This document shows positions 10,221 through 21,895 of a DNA stretch of 64,000 nucleotides, one piece after another (positions within the stretch are counted from its first letter, which is position 1; each line of letters starts with the position of its first letter). This stretch comes from Centrapalus pauciflorus (Eukaryota; Streptophyta; Magnoliopsida; Asterales; Asteraceae). Made by a program: the position numbers and the translations under genes. The stretch lies in assembly GCA_020465985.1 (NCBI GenBank), contig JAANYP010002082.1, positions 487,538-551,537 of the forward strand, in the 5' to 3' direction. The notes beneath the pieces were generated by a model. That model had not been told where the DNA came from, ran no database searches, and saw nothing but the letters and a program-made list of their open reading frames with translations.

Positions 10221-10522
10221 TGTTGGGTACAATTATAAGTAGAGTTGAAAACAATATTTTGTAATAGTTCAAGGGAATTTATTGTAAATACACAATAGTT
10301 ATAGTGTGTATATAAATAGAAGTAGTATTTCTATTTTGTAAGTGATCGCACAAGAATAGAAAGTGGATACGGATCTAGAGAGAATAGAAGTTTGCTTTGC
10401 AAGAAAGCCATGAACCAAATGTAATATTCTTCTCTTAATCATTCAATAGATTGTGTTAGATTGTTATAATTGTTCATATATTGTTTAATGTTGATATGAA
10501 TTGCTAGAAATATGAATTCACA
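10221..10522 (+). repeat. 3' LTR of the 5.3-kb element
   Basis: This 302-bp copy is identical to 5228-5529 except one base. It is followed by ATATA, a near match to ACATA before the 5' LTR. Confidence 0.95.
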
Positions 10523-10769
10523 ATATAATTGAAGTTTTTTGTTTCTTAGATTGATATTTCATATTTGAAGTTAATAAAAATTAAAAGAAACATTTTTTGC
10601 AAACACATATTATCTGTTTTTAATAATACAATATAATAATATTTTTTTAATTAATATCAAACAACTGAGTATTTTTTATCTTTAATTAAACTAGATTTCA
10701 ATTTTTTTATTTTAATTATATATAAATTTTATAATAATTCATTTAAATACAAAAAAAATATGTATTTTC

Positions 10770-11339
10770 TAAATCAACTCATGTAATACATGAGTTGATT
10801 AACCTATATATTATAATAAAACAAAACAATTCATGTCACATGTCACTTCTACAATACAAGAAAATTTTATTTTTCAACCTATTTTTCCAAATTTAACACT
10901 TAACTTAATTGTATTAAATTTTGACTTTATTTTTTTTCATTAATTAATTAGTAATAAATTAGATTTTGTAACATTTAAAATTAATATTTACCTAAAATAA
11001 ATATCTATAATTATTATCCATAATAATCATAATTAGATCCAAATGTAATAATTTGAATTAGTTGTGGAATTTATTATTATTATGTATAATAAAGGAAAAG
11101 ATCAAATGTCACGTGTTACCTCTACGTTCACCAAAAAGATAATTACAACTTATAAAAAATAAAAGATAAATACAAGTTAATATTTTTAAAAAAGATAAAT
11201 ATATTCTATTTTTTAATATGTAAATAATAAAAAATAAACACAATTATTATTTTTGTAAGCTTTTATTTTTACTCATATACATTTTATATAAATAAATATA
11301 ATTAAAAATATACACGTAATACGTGGGTTATAAACTAGT
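10770..11339 (+). mobile_element. Helitron-like ends in tandem
   Basis: A perfect hairpin CACGT-AAT-ACGTG at about 11310 is followed by about 10 bases and CTAG|T at 11339, a canonical Helitron 3' end. Upstream, CAACTCATGT-AAT-ACATGAGTTG near 10776-10798 looks like the 3' hairpin of a second element. A CTATATATTATAATAAAAC start follows at about 10804, so the main element is probably 10804-11339. No Rep/helicase is present. Confidence 0.5.
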
Positions 11340-11734
11340 TTCATTTAATAGTGTAAATTTTTTTTAAAAATTTTAGCCGATGAAAATTTAATTATGCAAT
11401 ATATATAATTCAAAAAAAAAAGTGTGCAATTTGATAGAAAAAAACCTCATATGAAACAAAAAATTAAAAGTTGAATGGCTAAGTAAATAATAAAATTAAA
11501 CAAATAAATAAAACCAAATAATTTAAGCTCAAATTAAATGAAAACCCAATGATATTTTTAGCCCAATTTAAACTAAAAAACCAATGATATTTTTAGCCCA
11601 AATTAAAATCGAATATCTCCCAATAATTTGATAGGTTGTCAAAAAAATTTAAAACCGAGAGAAAGACTTGAAAGTCTCTAATGTCTTTAGTTGATTAGTT
11701 TATTCTTTAATTGAATTATTATCGGAAAATAATA
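11340..11734. other. AT-rich intergenic DNA
   Basis: I see no gene here, only short direct repeats (aatgatatttttagcccaa near 11548 and 11583). The last five bases before 11740 (GTAAC, 11735-11739) are the left target duplication of the 13-kb element. Confidence 0.6.
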
Positions 11735-11739
11735 GTAAC

Positions 11740-12863
11740 TGTAGGTCCCGAGAGGTTCCCAAAGTATATAGCTTTAAGCTGTAGAGGGGGGGTGAATACA
11801 GCTATTTAAAAACTACACATTATTTTCTCAATGTTTGTATGTATTATCAACAATTTGTTAATTACAAACAAGCTTGAATGCGGAATAGTTCAAGCTGAGA
11901 TGACAGATACAACAGTATGTTTACTAGTCTAAGACAAACTCAAACTAGAATACAATGAATACACTCACTAAGAAGCACTCACTGTGTTTACAAGACTTAA
12001 GGGAACAGCTTATGTAAAACAGCTTAGACACACAGATACTGGTTTACACAGAAGGCTTGCATGCATGAAAATCACACTTGCACGTTCACTCTTGGTTTCA
12101 GCACTTAGCTTTTTCTCACACACCTTTCTGTCCTTAGAAGCTTCCTTTTATACTCATTCAGAGGATCTAAGAAAAACATCTTCATTGGTCGGAATGAAAA
12201 GGAGAAGTCTTGTTGAAAAGACAACATAACCTTTTCTGCACTTTTCTGAAAAGCAGACTTGTCTTCACATGTGCAGAACTTTTGTCTTTTTACTTTGTCT
12301 ACTGTTGCATTGCCTTTAACTAATTTAGGAATGTCAACTTTGCGTCTTTCTTCCTTGTAAATGCCTATTTTGATATAAGAAAAAGGTCTGTCACCCTTTT
12401 TCAAATAACCTTTTGTCTTAATGTTACAGAACAGCTTGGGCAGGCTGAGCAGTTCTGTTTTCCACTTTGTCTTCGACTTTGTAAACTGATCTTGTAGTAA
12501 AAAACAATACATGATGACTTGGAAACATATTCCATTAAAGTGTTTAGTCTGTTCACAAAGAACAGGTTCTGTTCACAAAGAACAGAACACTTTAAAATTG
12601 CCCAAGCTGTTCACCAGTATAGAGCAGCGTAGACAGTTTATGTCCAGCCTATTCAGCAGACAGAGCAGCTTGGACAAACTGTCTTAGTTGCAACACATGC
12701 AACATATAGAACAGCTTTAGACTGATATTGCAAATCATTTTCAGGTTTCAATAAGGCATATAACAGGCCTTAAATTCAACCTTCAAATGCATCAACAGGT
12801 TTGATTATAAATCTCCCCCTCAGATGTAGAACATGTTTGACTGAGGCCTTTTTGTGCCTAACA
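11740..12863 (-). repeat. 3' LTR of the Sirevirus-like element
   Basis: It starts tgtaggtcccgagagg and ends gcctaaca on the plus strand. A TATA box (GTATAAAAGG on the minus strand) is at 12144-12153. Two tandem palindromes CTGTTC-ACAAA-GAACAG lie near 12550-12590. It contains a PPT-like CTCCCCCT near 12813 and a G-run near 11786 that differs in length from the other LTR. Confidence 0.93.
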
Positions 12864-12876
12864 ATCTCCCCCTATT
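12864..12876 (-). other. Polypurine tract of the Sirevirus-like element
   Basis: The plus strand ATCTCCCCCTATT directly follows the LTR end, so the element strand reads AATAGGGGGAGAT. This is the plus-strand primer site by position and composition. Confidence 0.85.
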
Positions 12877-13229
12877 TGCAATAACCAGTTTAAGCTGGCC
12901 TTATCAAAAATCACTATATATTTTTACATTACATTTGCTGAAGTAAAATTTCAACATCAACATAAAGTAAAAGATCAGTTTATATATACATTGATTTTTG
13001 ATTACATTAGAACAACACATGTTCTTACAAAAGTACAATTGATGTACTGAAGTATATTACAACTAATGTAAAGGAAATTACAACATATGTAACATAGAGT
13101 ACAACTAATGTACATTGGACTGTTTTTGTTAGGAGCAAATAATGGTAAGCCTGTCCAACTGATGGACAGCTTCCATTCTTCACCTACCCATATGGTAGAT
13201 GAACTTCACTGGACTGCAGATGGCATTCC

Positions 13230-16200
13230 TTATTTGAATCTTCTTTCAAGTTCTTCCCTCGTTTCTTCCATTTCTTCAATTTCAACTCTGAGAAACATGA
13301 AGTTAGAATCTTGAAGCTCACCTTTGTTGTAAAATCCTTTCAGCTCATCCCAGATGGCTGCTCTCCATAAGCTGGACTGTCTGAAGGAGGAGGCAATTCT
13401 GAAGGCTGCTAGCTGCTTAAGACCAACTTTATGTAGGTCTGAAGCTCTTTGAAAACATTTCTTTTGAGACAGAGGATCTACAAAAAATGCCCCTAACTCA
13501 GGCTCTTCAATTACTTTGCCATCTTCAAATTCTACTCCTTCAGGCAGACTGTGGTTAACTCCTTTAATTTCCACAGCATAATCTCCTTGTTCAATCATTA
13601 TAAGGAGTTCTTCCAGCTCTGTGTCCTTCTTAGTTCTCCTTGCCTTTATTTTAGGATGTGTCACAAAGACACCTTCACTTACTTCTTTAGAGATCAGGCC
13701 AAGATCCTTTACTCTTTCCATCAACTTCTTGACATATCCCCGGATTTCTTTAGCAGTTTCAGACTTTGATTCACTCAGGGCAACTTCCAGCTCAATCCAT
13801 TCCCTGTACCCCATCTGGGCTACATCAGTGTGATTATAGGTTTCCAATTCTGGGCCTGTTGCACCCATCCTTGTTATTTTAAGCTTCCACTGACTGCCTT
13901 TCCTTGATATAGGGACAGCTTTGACAATTGCTTCCTTGGCTAGCCTTCTTTCAGCAACATCATTAAACTTTTTCCTAGCCAAGTTGTCAAAATGGTATTG
14001 AGCTCTTGCATGTGGTACTGTTGATTTGGTCACAGAGACCTGAGTACCTTTCTCTACTTCCTTCTCTTTCTCCCCTGCTGATTGTCTAGCAGCTTCCATT
14101 ATTTTCTTTTGCACCTCCAAGGTAGACATTTTAATTTTCTTTGCTTCTTGGAGTGCAAAAGCTTTGGCAGCTTTGACAGATTCTTCTTCTTTTCTAAGCA
14201 CTTCCAGGGCTTGAAGCTGTTCTTCTCTGAACTCAAAATACTTGTCCATAGGAAGACCCATTTCTTTAGCCCTGGCTTTGTGAAATTGATCTTCTGCTTG
14301 TTTCTGCTGTATGGGATCATCAACTACCTTTTCTTTTCCTTTAGCTGCTGCTGTAGTGACAGCAGCCTCAGGAATTTCCTCTTCTTCTTCAGTTAGAATA
14401 AAGTGCCTCCTTTTACTGCTAGGCCTGTCCTCAGGAATGACTTCCTCCCCCTTAGACGGAGCAGGGTTTGGAGAGACAGCCTGAGTAGGCATAGCAGCTT
14501 GAGAGGCACCTTCAGCTGTACCTGTTTCAAAGACATCTGCTGGCTGACCAGTATGAGTTGCAGATACTGGTATCTCCTTAGGAGAAGAAGTTTTCTCCCC
14601 CTTAGACTTAGTCTTCGAGGCAGATGACTTCTCCCCCTTTGAAGGAGATGAAGCAGCGACTTCAACACTTGGTCTGCCTGAAGACACAAAGTCAGCAGGC
14701 TTTCCAACAGGTTTAGGAGAAGGTTTAGGACCAACAAGGCTAGTCACTAAGTAAGCCAAGTTATCCTTCACCTCAGTAAGCTGGAAAAGACAGTTATGAA
14801 GAGAAGAGGAGTGGGAATCAGCAAGGAATGTGAGCTTAACAATATTTTCCCTATCAGACGCTGTGAACAACAGAGTTTGCAGCTGTGCAAGATGAAGTTC
14901 TAGAGAATCTTGCACATCAGCAAGATCTGATGACACAGAGTTGGATAGAGAGCCAATTAGAGTTTGTAAGCTAGCCAGAGTGGCTGGAAGAGTAGAGTTG
15001 CAAGTAGTAAGAAGTGATGACAGCTGTTGGGAAATGGCTGTCATTGAGGACACAGAGTCCTGCTGTATGGAAAGAATAGAGGAGAGGGAGGTGGACACAG
15101 TTTGCAGCTGAGCAGTGAGTGCTAACAGCTGTGGAGAGGAATCAGGTTGTGGAGTGGGAGGGAAAGAGGCCTTGAACGAATCAAAGAACCCCTGAAGTTG
15201 TGCAGACACAGAGTCTGATATGATGTAGGGTAGAGAGTGCATGGTGTTTTCCAAAGAACCAACTTTGTTGGTCAGCAAAGAAAGCTGATCCTTCAAAGGC
15301 AGGTCTTTGGGAGATGGAGGTGTATGGGTAGATTGTTTTGAGTGGGTAGATGGAGAGGAAGATGATGAAGCTGGTATTTGAGGATGTGATGGAGAGGGAA
15401 GAGGGACTTTGGACAGAAGCTCCATAGCCTGGGCAAAAGTAAGATGGCCCAGTTTGGAGGGATCAAAGGATCCTTCAGCAGCGGCTGTAGCTGCATCACC
15501 AGGAGAGGGGGATGATGTTTGGGGCCTTTCAGATGCTGCTTGTGTTGCAACACCCTCATGAAGACCAGTGGTGGTTCCCTCTGCAGTGCCTTGGTCTAAA
15601 GACACCTCATCATTGGGAGATGGGATATGCATTTCAACATCAGCAGTGGTGAAACCTGCTGATGGAATTTGCATGGAGGGAGTAGCCTCACCAGAGGGAT
15701 GGTGTGATCCCTGAGGTTCATCAGCTTGGGTTGTTGGTCCCTCAGCAGTTGTTTGGTGTAGAACAGCTGTATCATGGGGAGCAGAAGTTTGAGACTGAGC
15801 TGCTGATTGGTCTATACCAGCAGCATGGGCATCTCGTGCAGACTCAGGGTGTGAGGAGATTTTAGTGGGGGACAGTGTGGACACAGTATGGAGTGGAGAG
15901 GACTCCTGTCTTTCAATATCTTCAGCCTGTTGGGAGGCTGGGATAGTTGATGTGGGTATCTCCATTTGTACAACTGGTTCCTGTTGGGAGGAACCAGAGG
16001 GCCTAGGCTGACTCTGGGTAGACTCAGATTGGAGTGAAGCAGGCTCCAAATGAGCTGAACCTTCTCCCAAAATAGGAGAGACAGCGGGGGTTGATTCTTT
16101 TTCAACTGAACCCTGTTGAGAGGGGACAGAGGAGGTGGTGTGTTGGGCTGGTTTCTTTTTGGCTAGGGATTTGCGTTGGTAATGAATGGATGATGTGGGT

Positions 16201-17366
16201 GATTGTGGAGAGGGGAGAGGATCGGTTTGGACAGGGTGTGAGACTGGGTCAGGAACAGTGGGGCTGGCCTGTTCCATAGTCTCTTGTGCCACAGAGGCAC
16301 CAGCCACAAAGGCTTCAGGCTCAACATATGAACCAGGGTGAGGAGTCTGCTCCTCCTCAGCCACAGAGGCTAAAGGAGCAGACTTAGTCTGAGCTGTTTT
16401 GGCCTTCTTTTTCACAGGCCCAGCTTCAGTTTCCAGGGTCCTTTTAACAAGCTTGGACCTGGCTTTGGATTTTCTGGCGGGAGCAGCAGCTTCTGGATCC
16501 ACCCTCACATCAGAGGGTCCTTCCACCAAACCTAACAGCCTCCTCATTGGTGTGGATAGAGGAGGCTCATTTTGCAGTACAGGAGTATGAAAGATTCTAT
16601 TCCCTATGACAGGGAATGCATCAGACTTAAGTAAGGGTTGGGAGTTGTATAGTTGCTCACCACAAACATGGCTGAAAATGAGGCTCAGAAACCTGGGATA
16701 ACGGACAGCAGCTGGTCTTGGCTCTTGCTGCACCAGGTTTCTCAGGTTTGAAAAGATCCACTTAGCCATGTCAAGAGTAGTCCCATCCACTAGCTGTAGG
16801 ACTATTGGCACTTCATCTCTACTAAGTTGGTCGAATGAACCAACTTTACTGCTGAAGCTCATCATCACTGAAGCAAACAGAAAGCTGTAGGTAGGAGACA
16901 AATCCTTCCTGTACAATGTTGCTCCAATTTTGGGTTATGCTACACCACAGAAGCGTAGCAGATTTCCCATTTGCTCGTTCTCAGGCTGGGGCAGATCATA
17001 TGACTCAGCAACAGGCAGATGAAGAACCTCCCTTAGAAGATCAGCAGTTATCTCAATGGTTTGAGTCCCATTAAGAATAGTCCCTTTGATGACTGTAGTG
17101 TTGGGGTTGTAAGAACAAGTGTACTAGAATTCATACACCATCTCCTGGTACAGGACACCAGGAGTTGCAGTCATTGCATAGTTCAATGGATGAACTTGCA
17201 GAAATTCCACCATCTGATCGTAGCCCTTCCCCACATAGTTTTTGGGGATAGTGAGGTTGGCAACGTAGTTTGTGGGTTTGATGGTCAGCATTGTGGTGAC
17301 TGATGAATGTTTGACAACATCATCACCAACAAACACTGGAAGAAAGGGATTAGGTCTGTGAGCCAT
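13230..17366 (-). pseudogene. Extra (env-like position) ORF of the Sirevirus-like element, two stops
   Basis: One frame runs from ATG at 17366 (MAHRPNPFLPV) to TAA at 13230, about 1,378 codons, broken only by TAG at 17124-17126 and TAA at 16935-16937. The remaining 1,228-codon segment is open. The first ~230 residues are globular. A very long Pro/Ser/Thr/Gln-rich stretch follows, then an acidic patch (TEEEEEIPEAA), a charged coiled coil (EEQLQALEVLRKEEESVKAA) and a conserved-looking C-terminal domain. No signal peptide or membrane segment is obvious, so 'envelope' is positional only. Extra ORFs between pol and the 3' LTR are typical of Sireviruses; function is unknown. Confidence 0.8.
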
Positions 17367-17603
17367 TTGGGAATTTTGGAGGTTGAGGAAGCAAAGGACA
17401 CTTAGTCGATTTTTAGGGTTCTTTAGGATTTCTGGAAATGATGAAGAAAATGAAACAGTAGTTTGGTATTTATAGGATTTGAATGTGAGTGTGTATGAGA
17501 GAGAAGATTTTGGGCGGTTTGATTTAAAAAAGTCGTTAACGGAAAACGGAACGGTTGTCCATGTCAGACCGTTTGTCAGACCACTTGATTTCTGTTTAAT
17601 CAC

Positions 17604-18065
17604 TTACACACGTAATCCACATTATCCGCAGTAATTAAGTTAAATAAAACATTAATTAAGTAACTTAATCTTGAAGAAAGGTAATTAAAATTTTTGGTCT
17701 AAGCTGTTGGTCAATCCTGTGATGACCAAAGCCATCACAAGCTGTTCAATCTTCAATCTGTTCATTTTTCAAGCTGTTCCTCCAGCCTGCTCTCCTTTGT
17801 AAGAGCAAGTTGTGTTCAATAGGAGAACATGTTATAAGAGAAAAATTTGTAAGACAGCGTGAAGGAATGATCAGGTTGAGGATTGAATCATCAGAGCAGG
17901 CTGGACGAATAAACTGATTTTGTTCAGCCTGTTGTATGCTCAAGCTGTTCAAGTTTTTCAGACAAATGACTAAGTACAGAACATGAATAACTTGTTCTGT
18001 CTAAGCTGTTCTGAGAAACTTTGAGCAGTGTGAAACATACAGATTTTTAGACCTTTGAGAAACAC
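17604..18065 (-). other. Non-coding spacer between extra ORF and pol
   Basis: No gene is present. The word aagctgttc (or gaacagctt) recurs, for example near 17743, 17771, 17943 and 18004, as it does in the LTRs. It probably represents repeated regulatory or structural words of this family. Confidence 0.6.
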
Positions 18066-19253
18066 TTAGTCACTCTTGTTTAACATGCCCAGCTTGCTGA
18101 CAAAGTAATTAAACCTTGTTTCATCCAGAGGTTTGGTGAAAATGTCTGCAAGCTGTTCATTTGTGGAAATGAAACTTACCTCCACATTACTTTTCTGAAT
18201 GTGATCCCTGATGAAGTGATGTCTGACTTCAATATGCTTTGTTCTGGAATGAAATACTGGATTGTTGGAGATGGCTATGGCACTTGTATTATCACACAGA
18301 ATAGGAGTTTTCCTATACACAAGGCCATAATCTTCAAGCTGATGCTGCATCCACAGAATCTGTCCACAGCAGCTTCCAGCAGCAATGTACTCAGCTTCAG
18401 CAGTAGAAGTGGATACTGAGTTCTGCTTCTTGCTACTCCAACTAATCAACTTTCCACCAAGGAGTTGACATCCACCTGTTGTGCTTTTCCTATCTAACCT
18501 GCAGCCTGCAAAATCAGAATCTGAATATCCTGTTAGTTCAAGACTTGAGTCTTTGGGATACCAAAGACCCAAACCTGGTGTACCCTTCAGGTATCTGAAG
18601 ATTCTTTTAACAGCAGCTAGATGTGATTCCTTTGGATCAGCTTGGAACCAGGCTCTAGGGGCTTGTTTGAGACCATAGAGAGCTTTGTCCAACTTATAGA
18701 CAAATCCTGGGTGCTGTTCATTTTCAAAACCTGGAGGCTGCTTGACATATACTTCTTCTTGCAGCTTCCCATTCAAAAATGCACTCTTCACATCCATTTG
18801 AAATACCTTAATGCTCTTATGAGCAGCATAGGCTAGATACAAACGAATTGCTTCTAGCCTGGCCACAGGAGCAAATGTTTCATCATAATCAATTCATTCC
18901 TCCTGTCTGTAGCCCTGAGCAACCAGTCTTGCCTTATTTCTAATGGACATGACCTGCCTCATCCATCTTGGTTCCTTGAAACCCTTTGTGCCAATTATAG
19001 TTTTACCTTTAGGAGCAGGGACCAGCTTCCATACATTGTTTCTCTCAAACTGATTGAGCTCTTCTTGCATGGCAGTGATCCAATTGGCATCTTTTAATGC
19101 TTCATCCACCTTCTTTGGCTCCATCAGTGAAACAAAGCTAGAGAACATACAAAAGTTCCCTAAGCTGTCCCACCGAGTTTGTATCCCTTTGTTGATATCA
19201 CCAATTATTTGATCATTGGGGTGACACCTGATCCACTTAGGATCATTTTTCAA
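18066..19253 (-). pseudogene. Reverse transcriptase/RNase H of the Sirevirus-like element, RT core deleted
   Basis: The frame reads from the RT N-terminus (WITAMQEELNQFERNNVW) through KARLVAQGYRQEE, a TGA at 18894-18896, then VARLEAIRLYLA, FQMDVKSAFLNG and YGLKQAPRAWF. It then jumps straight to QADPKESHLAAVKRIFRYL. The intervening part of copia RT, including the catalytic YVDD, is missing in frame (roughly 170 residues by family comparison). RNase H motifs follow: GYSDSDFAGC, STAEAEYIA, CDNTSAI and LADIFTKPL. RT cannot be active. Confidence 0.9.
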
Positions 19254-19446
19254 TGATGATTCTACTGAGTTATTAACATTTTCAGTAGAACAGTTCTCAA
19301 TTTGTCAGACACACTGTTGTCTTGAGCCTGTTCACTTGTTGAACAGTCTGACCATCTTGACACTGTTGAACATATCGCAGAGGAACTGGGAAAATCAGCA
19401 TTGATAGGTTCTTCTGGACATGCAGTTTGTAATTAAGTCAGTACAT

Positions 19447-19944
19447 TTATTTCACAAGGTTTATGACATAATCATCATCATGTCCATCATGATTAACAGG
19501 TTCCACACTGGGTGTAGTGGAAGCTTTTGAGTCCTCTTCATTGATTGAATGCATCAGATCATCAAAGTTAAGGTCTCCTGAAACTGATTCAGGAACAGCT
19601 TTGGTGGAGGCATTCTTGGACTCTTCAAAGGTGACATTGATAGTTTCATCTATCACCTTTCTTTTGTTGTTGTATACTCTGTAGGCTTTGGAGATAGTAG
19701 AGTAGCCAACAAACACACCTTCATCAGCTTTAGGTTCAAATTTCGACAGCTGGTCCCTTTGATTCAGAATGAAACAGGGACATCCAAAGACATGGAAATA
19801 ACTGACATTTGGCTTTATTCCTTTGATCAGCTCATAGGGAGTCTTGTTGAACCTTTTTACCACTAAGGATCTGTTTTGGGTGAAGCAGGCAGTGTTAACA
19901 GCTTCAGCCCAAAATGATGAAGGTAAACCTGATGCACACAGCAT
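19447..19944 (-). pseudogene. Integrase C-terminal part, Sirevirus-like element
   Basis: The 165-residue frame contains SFWAEAVNTACF, NKTPYELIKG, FHVFGCPCFILN and DEGVFVGYS, the copia integrase C-terminal signature, followed by an acidic linker (NFDDLMHSINEEDSKA). Between 19945 and 20124 the D-to-E catalytic part is present only in shifting frames, so at least two small indels separate it from the N-terminal part. 19254-19446 is a degraded linker. Confidence 0.85.
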
Positions 19945-20124
19945 GGTTCTGGCAGCTTCAATGAGAGTTCGGTTTCTCCTTTCAGCAACTGCATTTTGTT
20001 GAGGAGTTCTTACTGCTGAAAAGTGGTTGAGATAGACCTGTTCTCTTCACAGAAGTCTTCAGATTACTGGTTCTGCCTGAATTCAGTACCACGATCACTT
20101 CTAAGCTGCTTTACTTGGGCAGGT

Positions 20125-20661
20125 TCAGCATTTCCATCGTTTTTGACAAAGCCAATACTCTCTAGCAGCCTCTCCTTTGCTCTTCAGAAAGATCACCCAT
20201 GTGTACCTGGAGAACTCATCAACCATTACAAGAGTGTATCTTCTTCCTCCTAGACTTGGGACATTAACAGGTCCAAACAAGTCCATATGGATTAAGAAGA
20301 GTGGAGTATCAATAGAGAAATTATGTTTGGATTTAAAAGATGTTTTTCTCTGCTTGCCTTTCTCACAAGTTGTGCATAATCTATCCTTAGCAAAAGTCAT
20401 AGAAGGTAAACCTGTCACCAACTCTTTCTTACAGAGTTTGTTGATGTTCTTGAAGTTCAGATGTGACAGTCTTCTGTGCCATAGCCAGTTTAGATCAGCA
20501 TTTGTTCTTGTGAGAAAACAGGTTTCAGTTGTGGGGTCAGCAGAATGCATATCCACAACATATACACCTTTCTTTCGTTGAGCACATAGCACAACTTTGC
20601 CTTGGGAATCCAATATGTAACCCAGGTGCTCATCAAAGTTAACCTTGTAAGCCAGCATCAC
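20125..20661 (-). pseudogene. GAG-pre-integrase and integrase N-terminal part
   Basis: The frame shows WLWHRRLSHLNFKNINKL (pre-integrase zinc-binding His pair) and CTTCEKGKQ (Cys pair). The start of the catalytic core follows with the first Asp in IHMDLFGPV and MVDEFSRYTWV. It ends in a frameshift after KSKGEAAREYW. This is standard copia integrase in an inactive copy. Confidence 0.85.
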
Positions 20662-20700
20662 ACAGTTGACTTAATGCTACAAGGTTTAGGTTTTAGCCAA

Positions 20701-20925
20701 TCACATTAGCCTACTCTTTGAACACTGCAGCACCAGCTTTAAGAGTTCCATATCCCTCAGTGGATCCCCTGTACATGTCACCAAAGTGACTTTTGGCCCT
20801 TTTTCAGGCCTGAGTTCACTCAGCAATTCTTTACAACCTGTCATGTGCCCTGAGCAGCCACTGTCCAGGTACCAAACCTGGGAAGGTTGTTTTTCCTGCA
20901 GAGTGATAAGAGAATTATTAGTCAT
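20701..20925 (-). pseudogene. Aspartic protease, Sirevirus-like element
   Basis: VWYLDSGCSGHMTG carries the retropepsin Asp-Ser-Gly catalytic motif in the usual copia context, which would cleave the Gag-Pol polyprotein. It is offset by a frameshift from the upstream zinc-knuckle frame and stops early at 20701. Confidence 0.88.
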
Positions 20926-21895
20926 TTTTAGAGGAACTCATCACAGAGATGAGTTCTCCTACTTCATCAACATTTGTTGATGGACTTGAAATATCCACAC
21001 TAATATTCCCTATTTGAATGGTATCAGCTTGAATACCACTTTCAGTGACTGTGACATTTCCAACACTGCTTGTAACAGCTGTGGTGGAAACAGCAGAGTC
21101 AACAGGCCTCATGTCCTCAGATTCAGGACAATCCTTGGCCAGATGTGTCTTCTTCCCACATTTGTAACATTTTCTCTTTTTAGGGTTTTTGGAAGAAGAT
21201 CTTTCAGAAACACATTCTGAGTTATTTTTGTTGATTCTTTCAGCAGGTTTAGCAGTTTTATTACTTTTTGTTGAATCAACAGCTTGAGTGGATAGTTCAA
21301 TAGCCACAGCTTTGGCTGCCTCTTCTGTCCTCTTTTTAGGAGGACAGATGTCAAAGACAGGGAGTTTGATTGGCTTTTGAGCTTCCACAGGTTTGGGAAA
21401 CTTATTCCCAATTATCTCAGTTTGAGCAATGGCTTTGCCTTTGCCCCTACTGGATTGTGATTAATGCTGCCTATCAGCATACTCACTGTGTCTGGTTTTG
21501 AAAAACTTATTCTTATTTAAAACCAGTTTACCACTATGATTTGAAAACTTATTTGAAATCACAGCAGTTTTGTTTTCAACATGAGACTTACCCTTGTTAA
21601 AAACAGGCTGCTTACCTTTTGAAAACTTGTTTTCAAAGTGTTTAGCATCAAAAGGATTAACATGCTTTTTACCATCAGTTTTGGACTCAGAACCTGTTTT
21701 GTCAACAGGTTTAGTATCCACAACTTCAGTTTGGACATGTTTTCCTTTCTTTTGCTTGTGTGAACCAGCAGAGCACTTAGCAGGCTGTCTTGATGGAGAA
21801 CAAATTTCAACATCAGCTTTTGAGCTAAATTCACACAAGCTGTCAGTGTTTTGAGGCCTGACAAACCTATTTGTTGAGATTAGTTTACCATTCAC
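20918..21895 (-). pseudogene. Gag-to-protease linker with second zinc knuckle
   Basis: One frame with an in-frame TAA at 21461-21463 covers a basic Lys/Ser/Asn-rich linker. Then come KRKCYKCGKKTHLAKDC (CCHC knuckle) and an acidic Ser/Thr-rich tail. It is out of frame with the upstream gag (frameshift near 21.9 kb). A linker with a second knuckle is unusual compared with short copia Gags but fits large Sirevirus Gags. Confidence 0.8.

Larger units (their letters stand above)
5228..10522 (+). mobile_element. Non-autonomous Ty1-copia-like LTR retrotransposon, 5.3 kb
   Basis: Two 302-bp LTRs (5228-5529, 10221-10522) differ at a single base and both run TG...CA. Flanks ACATA and ATATA form a 4/5 target duplication. 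The primer-binding site after the 5' LTR matches initiator-Met tRNA, and AAGGGGGAGAT precedes the 3' LTR. The interior lacks protease, integrase and reverse transcriptase. It carries one coiled-coil ORF, a 21-bp minisatellite leader, an array of RNA hairpins and many polypurine tracts. Near-identical LTRs imply very recent mobilisation, necessarily with proteins supplied in trans. Sirevirus affinity is inferred from the ORF style and multiple PPTs. Confidence 0.93.

Noticed and set aside
12105..12512. 135-codon ORF in both LTRs of the Sirevirus-like element (also 24097-24504)
   Set aside because: It spans the LTR TATA box and palindromes, lacks motifs, and is most simply a chance open frame.
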